A DNA stretch of 5,036 nt, taken from positions 1 through 5,036 of the forward strand of contig DCUA01000230.1 in assembly GCA_002329675.1 (NCBI GenBank), written 5' to 3'. How positions within the stretch are numbered: the first letter of the stretch is position 1; each line of letters starts with the position of its first letter. The notes below the pieces were generated by a model. That model had not been told where the DNA came from. It searched no databases and worked only from the letters and a program-made list of their open reading frames with translations. This DNA is from Firmicutes bacterium UBA1426. GTDB lineage: Bacteria > Bacillota > Clostridia > Peptostreptococcales > Anaerovoracaceae. Shown in pieces: positions 1-5,036 of the stretch. Position numbers and translations under genes: made by a program.

Positions 1-1
1 G

Positions 2-568
2 GAAATGATGCTGGAATACGTGTTGAAGCAACATGGACTCACACCTGGCCAAGACGTTGATATTATCACCAATCTGCAGTTTACGGCCACTACTGGCGCC
101 TTTATTGGCGGAACCGGGGACTATGTAGCCAACTTTGAACCTAATGCCAGCCAACTGGAGAAAGAGGGCTATGGCTATGTAGTAGCATCCCTGGGAGTTG
201 ACGGCGGTGAAGTGGCCTATACCGTGTTTGGAGCGCGGCGGAGCTATCTAGCTGAAAACTCGGAAATAGTACAGCGCTTTACTAACGCTGTATACCGTGG
301 TCAGCTGTGGGTAGACCAACACAGTTCAGAAGAAGTGGCTCGCTCTATCCAATCTTTCTTCCCAGATACCGATCTGGACTTGATCACTATGGTAGTGGAA
401 CGATATAAGGAGCAGGATACCTGGGCTAAAGACCCTATTATGGAAAGCAAGTCCTTGGATAGGCTGCAGGAAATAATCAAGGAAGCTGGAGAATTGAGTG
501 AACCGGTAGATTCCAATCTGCTTATTACTCATGAGTTCGCCATACGGGCTATGAATGAGGTTCAGTAG
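2..568 (+). CDS. ABC transporter substrate-binding protein, NMT1/SsuA-like, 5'-truncated
   Basis: C-terminal 188 residues of a periplasmic-type binding protein that captures a small solute outside the membrane and delivers it to the permease encoded downstream. The frame is open to the left edge, and the first in-frame ATG (base 5) falls inside a conserved domain, so the true start, signal peptide and probable lipobox lie outside the window. Counting from that ATG, the fragment shows EYVLKQHGLTPG (4-15), GAFIGGTGDYV (31-41) and FEPNASQLEKEG (44-55), where NMT1/THI5-like and SsuA proteins have the second-lobe hinge and ligand-facing loops. It continues with FTNAVYRGQLWVDQHSSEEVA (92-112) and a C-terminal helix pair, ending in a normal stop. 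It is first in the visible operon, ahead of a matching ATPase and permease. Family assignment is confident. The substrate is not: sulfonates, taurine, nitrate-like anions and thiamine pyrimidine precursors are all carried by this superfamily, and the N-terminal half of the ligand pocket is missing here. Confidence 0.88.
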   Translation, partial: EMMLEYVLKQHGLTPGQDVDIITNLQFTATTGAFIGGTGDYVANFEPNASQLEKEGYGYVVASLGVDGGEVAYTVFGARRSYLAENSEIVQRFTNAVYRGQLWVDQHSSEEVARSIQSFFPDTDLDLITMVVERYKEQDTWAKDPIMESKSLDRLQEIIKEAGELSEPVDSNLLITHEFAIRAMNEVQ

Positions 569-580
569 TTAAAAGATTGA

Positions 581-623
581 TTGAAAAGGGCAGCGCTGCT
601 CTTAGCATAGCTGCCGTTTTCAA
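581..623 (+). terminator. stem-loop between binding-protein and ATPase genes (attenuator or leaky terminator)
   Basis: Two 14-nt arms, 581-594 and 610-623, pair at 13 of 14 positions (single G-G mismatch, 588 against 616) around a 15-nt loop. The GC-rich inner stem (GGCAGC with GCTGCC) is preceded by GAAAA and followed by GTTTTC, the A-tract/hairpin/T-tract layout of a bidirectional intrinsic terminator. The T run is only four long and the SD of the next gene begins 5 nt later, so readthrough is expected. Hairpins after binding-protein genes are known to raise binding-protein level relative to membrane subunits by partial termination or 3' mRNA protection; that role here is inferred. The left arm can also pair with GCTGC at 595-599 inside the loop, giving a competing local fold. 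Confidence 0.6.
582..601 (+). repeat. palindromic 20-nt repeat, copy 1
   Basis: TGAAAAGGGCAG-CG-CTGCTC, inside the left arm and loop of the stem-loop at 581-623. Its core GCAGCGCTGC is a perfect 10-bp palindrome. It matches copy 2 at 2267-2286 at 18 of 20 positions, the only difference being the central dinucleotide. Confidence 0.6.
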
Positions 624-627
624 ATCC

Positions 628-634
628 GGGGAGG
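628..634 (+). promoter_or_regulatory. ribosome binding site for the ATPase gene
   Basis: GGGGAGG lies 7 nt before GTG at 642. It decides the start: the nearby ATG at 650 is out of frame, and the GTG-initiated product begins at the normal N-terminus for the family. The site sits 4 nt after the stem-loop at 581-623, so folding of that stem could affect ribosome access. Confidence 0.75.
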
Positions 635-641
635 CTTTACG

Positions 642-1397
642 GTGGGTAAATGCAAAGTATCTTTACAGGATATTGCCATGACATTTCAAACTCCCGACGG
701 AGAGACCCAAGCTATACAGAGCTTTTCCCTGGATGTTTATGAAGGTGAATTTGTCAGCATAGTAGGACCCAGTGGGTGTGGGAAATCCACCATACTCAAC
801 ATACTGTCAGGACTTCTCCAGCCCACTGGAGGTATTGTAGAAGTACAGGGAAAAGTTGGTTACATGTTTCAAAAAGATCATTTGTTTGAATGGCGCACTA
901 TTCTACGCAATTGTTTGATTGGGCCGGAAATCCAAAAACAGGATTTGAAAGCTGCCCGGGCCTATGTGGAGAAATTACTGCGCAAGTACGGCCTGGGCGA
1001 CTTTCTCCATCATTATCCCCACCAGCTTTCTGGAGGAATGCGGCAGAGAGCAGCCCTAATTCGTACTCTGGCCGTTTCTCCAGATGTTCTGCTCTTGGAT
1101 GAACCTTTTTCTGCCCTGGATTATCAGACCCGACTAACCGTGGTGGATGAGGTATGGAATATTCTACGCCAGGAAAGAATGACCGCCCTGATAGTAACTC
1201 ATGATATTGCCGAAGCAATTTCCTTATCTGATCGAATTTGTGTATTATCTCGGCGTCCCGCCGTAGTGAAAAATATTTACTCCATCGAACGTACCATTCC
1301 TGGCCAGACCCCCTTGCAAAACCGAAAAGATGAGCGTTTCCGCATTTACTTTGACCAGATCTGGAAGGAGCTGGATATCCATGCCGAAGTCTACTGA
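642..1397 (+). CDS. ABC transporter ATP-binding protein, SsuB/TauB-like
   Basis: Cytoplasmic ATPase that drives import by hydrolysing ATP at the dimer interface beneath the permease. The 251-residue length is usual for SsuB/TauB/ThiZ-type subunits. All nucleotide-binding elements are present and intact: Walker A GPSGCGKST (42-50), Q-loop glutamine at 77 (YMFQKD), ABC signature LSGGMRQR (129-136), Walker B VLLLDEP (149-155) with catalytic Glu154, D-loop SALD (157-160), and switch His187 (VTHD). The region following the Q-loop (LFEWRTILRN, 81-90) resembles the segment that contacts the permease coupling helix in this subfamily. GTG start with a good SD. The gene is 73 nt after the binding-protein gene and overlaps the permease gene by 17 nt, so it is almost certainly cotranscribed and translationally coupled with it. 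The ATPase does not reveal the substrate. Confidence 0.96.
   Translation: MGKCKVSLQDIAMTFQTPDGETQAIQSFSLDVYEGEFVSIVGPSGCGKSTILNILSGLLQPTGGIVEVQGKVGYMFQKDHLFEWRTILRNCLIGPEIQKQDLKAARAYVEKLLRKYGLGDFLHHYPHQLSGGMRQRAALIRTLAVSPDVLLLDEPFSALDYQTRLTVVDEVWNILRQERMTALIVTHDIAEAISLSDRICVLSRRPAVVKNIYSIERTIPGQTPLQNRKDERFRIYFDQIWKELDIHAEVY
1363..1370 (+). promoter_or_regulatory. ribosome binding site for the permease gene
   Basis: GGAAGGAG inside the 3' end of the ATPase gene, 10 nt before ATG at 1381. It supports a start at 1381 over the in-frame ATG at 1330, which would add 17 residues lacking family character and increase the overlap to 68 nt. Confidence 0.7.
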
Positions 1398-2190
1398 AAT
1401 ATCCCAGCAGCGACGTCAGTATCTGCGTCAGCAGAAGGTACGGCGGGTAAGCATATTCAGCACCCAAATAGCGGTGCTGTTAATATTCTTCGGGCTATGG
1501 GAAGTAGCGGCTAATCTGGACTGGATAGATGCTTTCATAACCAGTCAACCTTCTCGGATGTGGAAGACCGTACTCAATATGCATAGTACGGGAGAATTGT
1601 ATTTACACGTTTGGACTACGGTGTGGGAGACTATTGTAGGGTTTACCACCGGTACCATAGGGGGTCTGGCTATAGCTATCATGCTATGGTGGTCGCCCTT
1701 TCTATCCCGGGTAGCCGATCCTTACCTGGTAGTATTGAACGCACTGCCGAAAGTAGCCCTTGGGCCGATCCTGATCGTGTGGTTGGGCAACGGTCAGCCG
1801 GCTATTATTGTAATGGCTCTGTTGATATCTATTATCGTTACTATTATCAGCATGCTGCAGGGATTCTTGTCCGTGGATCAAGACAAGATCAAATTGATAC
1901 AAGCCTTCGGAGCTAACAAGATGACCATACTGACCAAAGTGGTCTTACCAGCCAGCCTGCCCAATATGATCTCCGCTTTGAAGGTGAACGTAGGCCTTTC
2001 CTGGGTAGGTGTGATCATGGGGGAATTCTTAGTATCGCAAGCCGGACTCGGACATCTGATTGTTTATGGTGGGCAGGTCTTTCAATTAGATATCGTTATG
2101 ACCAGTGTGATCATCCTGGCTCTGTGCGCAGCACTTATGTATGTAGCCGTAGCCTACGCTGAATCCAAGCTCTTGCGCTGGCGCTTGTAA
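1381..2190 (+). CDS. ABC transporter permease, SsuC/TauC-like
   Basis: Integral membrane subunit forming the translocation path, expected to act as a homodimer with the upstream ATPase. 269 residues from the chosen ATG, typical for the family. After a basic cytoplasmic N-terminus (RRQYLRQQKVRR, 11-22) come hydrophobic segments at about 24-44, 80-103, 115-136, 141-160, 203-217 and 238-260, consistent with about six membrane helices. The EAA-type coupling loop is clear at about 174-194: QAFGANKMTILTKVVLPASLP keeps the central glycine and the I/V-LP-A-LP ending that docks into the ATPase cleft. The alanine-leucine-proline segment at 121-129 (ALPKVALGP) is typical of SsuC/TauC/ThiX proteins. The start overlaps the ATPase gene by 17 nt, and this is the last gene of the plus-strand operon. 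Substrate unknown; the family is certain. Confidence 0.95.
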   Translation: MPKSTEISQQRRQYLRQQKVRRVSIFSTQIAVLLIFFGLWEVAANLDWIDAFITSQPSRMWKTVLNMHSTGELYLHVWTTVWETIVGFTTGTIGGLAIAIMLWWSPFLSRVADPYLVVLNALPKVALGPILIVWLGNGQPAIIVMALLISIIVTIISMLQGFLSVDQDKIKLIQAFGANKMTILTKVVLPASLPNMISALKVNVGLSWVGVIMGEFLVSQAGLGHLIVYGGQVFQLDIVMTSVIILALCAALMYVAVAYAESKLLRWRL

Positions 2191-2378
2191 TAGGGCGGAG
2201 GAGACTGGTCTTCTTATCTGGTCATTGGTGGGGCTCCATTTCTTCTAGCAGAGTTTTATAGGGAAATGAAAAGGGCAGATCTGCTCCTGGGTGGTTTCCG
2301 AGGGAGAATTCATGGCCTGTGAACTGGTCAGGAACAGAGTAGCTGGTATGACCGGAGTTATTGAATACTCCCGGATAC
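2191..2378. other. convergent intergenic region
   Basis: 188 nt between the stop of the permease gene and the stop of the membrane regulator gene. I see no convincing gene. It holds a weak hairpin 8 nt after the permease stop (2199-2204 pairing with 2209-2214, loop CTGG, one G-U pair, no T tract) and a palindromic element at 2267-2286. Neither is a textbook intrinsic terminator, so how the two converging transcripts end is unclear. Confidence 0.6.
2267..2286 (+). repeat. palindromic 20-nt repeat, copy 2
   Basis: TGAAAAGGGCAG-AT-CTGCTC in the convergent intergenic region. The central AT replaces the CG of copy 1, and the core (GCAGATCTGC) remains a perfect palindrome. The long right arm that makes copy 1 part of a larger hairpin is absent here. 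A separate AGCAGA at 2247-2252 can pair with TCTGCT at 2280-2285. Read on the minus strand, the palindrome is followed by CTTTTC, about 93 nt after the regulator stop, so weak termination of that transcript is possible. Confidence 0.55.
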
Positions 2379-4079
2379 TTATTGAGTAAAAGGCGGCAGG
2401 CAGTCAACGGCAGTGGGCTTTTCACTGCTGTTTTCAGGTGGTTCCACTCCGTCGGCTATTGATTCCTGGTAGTTGCTTATTTCTTCTAATAGATTCACAT
2501 ATAACAGCAGTTCTTCCCGAGAATTAATGTTTAACTTGGTATAGATGTGCTTAGTGTGGGTTTTGATAGTGTTTATACTTAAGAATAGGGAATCGGCAAT
2601 TTCTTTGGCAGTATATCCCTGAGCATAGAGATTATATACTGAGCGCTCTGAAGGTGAAAGTTTATCGGTGTTGTTAACAAACTCGTCCAGGATGGAAATG
2701 GAAAAGTTCTTTTCCCGAGCACTTTCATATAATTCCTGATTGTGGGTGGCCAGATAACTGATAAGATCATCTATTTCCGGTACCTTGGTCAGGGGAGCCC
2801 TGCTCAAATCATCTGATTTGATGATCTCCAGTCCCTTGGAAATAGGTCTTAAGAATCGCTGACTGATAAATAACGAAGCGCCTATACCTAACAGCACCAG
2901 AATACTCAGCAAGGAAATCAGCAAAACGTTTAATTTGGCCACCGAAGCAACCAAGTCTTCCTCGGGAATCAAAACAGCGGCTAGCCACTTTTCATTCGCA
3001 AAAGCCGATCCTTCAGGATATAAACGCACCGGGGTATGGAGTCCCCAGAATGCGCTGTTGTTGCTCTGCCGGTAAGAATAAAAAGAGCGCTTGTTCTCTT
3101 TGATGATGAGAGGAGAGTTGCTCTGGATTATATTCCTTACCGAGTAGCCACCTGACACCATAGACTGGTTGAGGTTAAGAGTTGATCCGGTTTGGGGAGC
3201 CAGTACACAGAATAGACGATTAAAAACGGTTTGATGGGGCATATGGGACAGCTTGAAAAACATCCCGCTTACATCGAATCCGCAAACACCAAAAACATTA
3301 CCCTGGGAATCGATCAAGGGAACCGAACATATCATTACTTCGTCACTAGTGTCCGGCAGTGTTGTGGCAGGAGTCCAATAATACAGCCTGGATAAAGGCA
3401 GTTCCTGGTGGAGACGGGCTGCTTCCATGGGAAGGTGATAATAAGGAGCCTGACGAACATCAAACTCCATTTTCCACTGGGTGTCCAGTGACAGTGAGTT
3501 GATGCGTCCGATGCTGGGGAAGCCTCTAAAAACTATAATATTAGGAGTTGAAGCACTGATTATGTTAGGTTCCATGTTCTTCAGATACAACCCCGCTCGG
3601 GAATAATTGGCATTATTGAGCCGGGGGTTAACCGTGGCATCGAGAATAAAGAAAACACCAGTGCTTTTAGATTTCTGCAGCGAAAAATAAGCTTGATCAA
3701 ATTGAGCAGCTATTATCTCCTCCAGTCGGTCAGGATGCTCTTCCAGTTTGGCTATGGGCACACCTAGCTGTTGGGCGGTTTTTTCGATGTTCTGGGATAA
3801 CTGTTTGGAAAACTCGATGGTCTGCACGGAAAGCTCACCATACTGCTGGGAGATCTCTGCCGCAGCATGATTAAGTTCATTTTCTACCAGCTTCTCGCTC
3901 TCCGATACCCCAGCGGTGAAAGTCCCTGTAATTATTAGAATCGCTATTACCCCTAACATGATAGTAATCACTAGCACCAATAGGAGCAGAAAAAGTCTGA
4001 TACCCAAAGGCAAACCAGATTCCACCGAGGATTCAAACCGCTCTATCACATAATCTTTAGTCAACCATCTAGTATTCAA
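2379..4079 (-). CDS. membrane-bound cache-domain sensor with C-terminal LuxR DNA-binding domain
   Basis: 566-residue one-component regulator predicted to sense an extracellular signal and bind DNA while anchored in the membrane. Order: short cytoplasmic N-terminus (1-26); TM helix (27-51); extracellular region (52-383) opening with a helical, possibly coiled-coil stretch (60-103) and then a cache-like fold, with the core strand pattern VPLIDSQGNVFGVCGFDVS at 253-271; TM helix (384-405); HAMP-like linker (RFLRPISKGLEII, 408-420, and EIDDLISYL, 435-443); LuxR/GerE helix-turn-helix (474-530) with LSPSER, GYTAKEIA, and recognition helix SINTIKTHTKHIYTKL (501-516). A polar, acidic tail follows (540-566). 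There is no kinase or receiver domain. Three cysteines (251, 266, 291) lie in the extracellular part. The start is TTG at 4079 with a weak GGGG site 8 nt upstream; in-frame GTG at 4049 is an alternative with no better site. It follows the binding-protein gene by 26 nt, so they are likely cotranscribed. The inferred target is its own operon; the ligand is unknown. Confidence 0.88.
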   Translation of the reverse strand: MNTRWLTKDYVIERFESSVESGLPLGIRLFLLLLVLVITIMLGVIAILIITGTFTAGVSESEKLVENELNHAAAEISQQYGELSVQTIEFSKQLSQNIEKTAQQLGVPIAKLEEHPDRLEEIIAAQFDQAYFSLQKSKSTGVFFILDATVNPRLNNANYSRAGLYLKNMEPNIISASTPNIIVFRGFPSIGRINSLSLDTQWKMEFDVRQAPYYHLPMEAARLHQELPLSRLYYWTPATTLPDTSDEVMICSVPLIDSQGNVFGVCGFDVSGMFFKLSHMPHQTVFNRLFCVLAPQTGSTLNLNQSMVSGGYSVRNIIQSNSPLIIKENKRSFYSYRQSNNSAFWGLHTPVRLYPEGSAFANEKWLAAVLIPEEDLVASVAKLNVLLISLLSILVLLGIGASLFISQRFLRPISKGLEIIKSDDLSRAPLTKVPEIDDLISYLATHNQELYESAREKNFSISILDEFVNNTDKLSPSERSVYNLYAQGYTAKEIADSLFLSINTIKTHTKHIYTKLNINSREELLLYVNLLEEISNYQESIADGVEPPENSSEKPTAVDCLPPFTQ

Positions 4080-4105
4080 GGGCCGTACCCCGCTTTTACC
4101 GGTAT

Positions 4106-5036
4106 TTATTTTCCAGCCAATTTATCCACGAAGTTCTGATAAGCATCCGCTGACACAGCTTCATAAGCAGATCTGGAATCACTGCTGGCCAAACTATCTA
4201 AATAGGAATCCCTGGATTGGCTGGCTGTGTCACGAAACTGGCTTTCGTAGCGGATCTGAAGTTGGTCAATTCCTTCAAATAGCGGTGGTATATAAAACTC
4301 GTAATCTTCTTCCATCAGCTGACAGGTTTGCAGCAGCTTTCTGATGTTGTGGTCAGAGGTGTGTTCAATCTCTTGTGACATAAGATCGCCGAAGGCGGCT
4401 TCAGTGACAGGCAGATAGCCGGTAGATGAAACAAAGCGCAGGTTATTTTCCGGGCTGGTGAACCATTTTAAGAAGACAGCGGCAGCTTGGGCTTTTTCTG
4501 GGGAAGATTTTATAACACTCATGCCGGCTCCTCTTTGAACAGCTGTTTTCTTGCCCCCTTCAAAAATTGGATAGGGGAGTATAGCCAGTTCAGCTGGTTC
4601 AGAGGTATTGTCAGCGTAAGTTACCGTAGGTGAAAAGAAGGATACTCCTGCCGTCGAACCAATGGAACATACGATATCGCCTGTTTTGGCTAAATCGGTG
4701 GCATATCCGTCAAAAATAGCCGCCTGTCCCAATACGGCCAGTTTATAATAATAATCCCATACCTTTCGAAACTCAGGTGTGGCAGTATCAATGCGGTCAT
4801 CTCTGATAAATTCTGAGCCCAGCTGTATGACGCCCATCAAGGAGTAATTGAACAGGGAGTCGGGCAAGAAAAATGCTTTGCCATCACCTGCAACTTCCGG
4901 TGTTTGCTGATCAGTCCAGTCATAGTATAATGCAGCAGTTCTGGCGATCCCCTCAAAGGTATGCAAATCATCCATACTAGCTCCTGTTTCTCGGGCAAAA
5001 CGGTTAAATATAGTAGTGTTGACAAATAACACTTCC
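4106..5036 (-). CDS. family 1 extracellular solute-binding protein, N-terminus outside the window
   Basis: About 310 C-terminal residues of an ABC binding protein of the sugar/multi-solute type (SBP_bac_1/8-like). The reading frame is open through the right edge. The first in-frame start-like codon, GTG at 5032, sits inside the conserved EVLFVNTTIFNRF segment, so the real start and signal peptide are beyond the window. Counting from that GTG, features are FLPDSLFNYSLMGVIQLG (55-72), a crossover segment DIVCSIGSTAGVSFF (119-133), then the family hallmark block PYPIFEGG, RGAGMSVIKSSPEKAQAAAVFLKWFTSPENNLRF and STGYLPV (153-209). The binding-pocket aromatic residues cannot be assigned to a substrate. 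It is unrelated to the NMT1-like binding protein at the left edge. Downstream by 26 nt is the membrane LuxR regulator; permease and ATPase genes, if any, must lie outside the window to the right or elsewhere in the genome. A purely sensory role is therefore possible. Confidence 0.88.
   Translation of the reverse strand, partial: EVLFVNTTIFNRFARETGASMDDLHTFEGIARTAALYYDWTDQQTPEVAGDGKAFFLPDSLFNYSLMGVIQLGSEFIRDDRIDTATPEFRKVWDYYYKLAVLGQAAIFDGYATDLAKTGDIVCSIGSTAGVSFFSPTVTYADNTSEPAELAILPYPIFEGGKKTAVQRGAGMSVIKSSPEKAQAAAVFLKWFTSPENNLRFVSSTGYLPVTEAAFGDLMSQEIEHTSDHNIRKLLQTCQLMEEDYEFYIPPLFEGIDQLQIRYESQFRDTASQSRDSYLDSLASSDSRSAYEAVSADAYQNFVDKLAGK

Noticed and set aside
581..608. Possible sigma-A promoter: TTGAAA (581-586), 16-nt spacer, TAGCAT (603-608)
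   Set aside because: The -10 match is only 4 of 6, and the -35 match is explained by the left arm of the stem-loop. An internal promoter cannot be excluded, but the hairpin is the simpler reading.
1330..1380. Upstream ATG giving a 286-residue permease
   Set aside because: The extra 17 residues lie in the overlap with the ATPase gene and lack family character, and a good SD (1363-1370) points to the ATG at 1381.
898..1467. 189-codon open frame on the minus strand across the ATPase gene
   Set aside because: Antisense to a fully conserved ATPase; its composition has no domain character. It is a shadow of the coding strand.
2199..2214. Hairpin just after the permease stop as a rho-independent terminator
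   Set aside because: Only 6 bp with a G-U pair, AT-rich and without a following T tract. Too weak to annotate as a terminator.
2205..2329. Three CTGGTC hexamers (2205, 2218, 2324)
   Set aside because: Short, irregularly spaced and not in a shared longer context; consistent with chance.
2222..2425. 67-codon minus-strand frame running from the regulator's 3' end into the gap
   Set aside because: Overlaps the regulator tail in another frame, with no SD or recognisable protein features. Not supported as a gene.
1..5036. Mobile elements, CRISPR arrays, tRNA or rRNA genes
   Set aside because: No transposase or integrase frame, no regularly spaced repeats, and no cloverleaf or rRNA-like stretch was seen on either strand; almost all of the window is accounted for by five coding regions.

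Overview
The window is ordinary-density bacterial DNA with five genes in two convergent groups. By eye the base composition is balanced to slightly AT-rich. SD-type ribosome sites, GTG and TTG starts, tight gene packing and a cache-type membrane sensor ending in a LuxR helix-turn-helix suggest a Bacillota (Clostridia-like) anaerobe. The lineage is an inference from gene style, and no taxonomic marker gene is present.

Left, plus strand (1-2190): an ABC importer of the NMT1/SsuA/TauA superfamily in the order binding protein (5' end cut off by the window edge), ATPase, permease. The binding protein and ATPase genes are separated by 73 nt holding a 14-bp-arm stem-loop flanked by matching A and T tracts, which looks like an attenuator or leaky terminator. 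The ATPase and permease genes overlap by 17 nt. Together they encode a complete SsuABC/TauABC/ThiXYZ-like uptake system; the substrate (sulfonate, thiamine-pyrimidine precursor or similar) cannot be read from the sequence.

Middle (2191-2378): a 188-nt convergent intergenic gap with no gene. It carries a second copy of a 20-nt palindromic element also found in the stem-loop at 581-623. The two copies bracket the ATPase-permease pair.

Right, minus strand (5036-2379): a family 1 extracellular solute-binding protein (N-terminus cut off by the right edge) followed 26 nt later by a 566-residue membrane regulator. The regulator has an N-terminal TM helix, a large extracellular cache-like domain, a second TM helix, a HAMP-like linker and a C-terminal LuxR/GerE DNA-binding domain. 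It looks like a sensor kinase in which the kinase is replaced by a DNA-binding domain, so signal reception and DNA binding are in one membrane-held protein. Pairing with a binding protein suggests it senses the binding protein's ligand or the loaded binding protein and controls that uptake operon. This coupling is the most interesting hypothesis in the window. Nothing in the sequence ties the regulator to the plus-strand importer beyond proximity.
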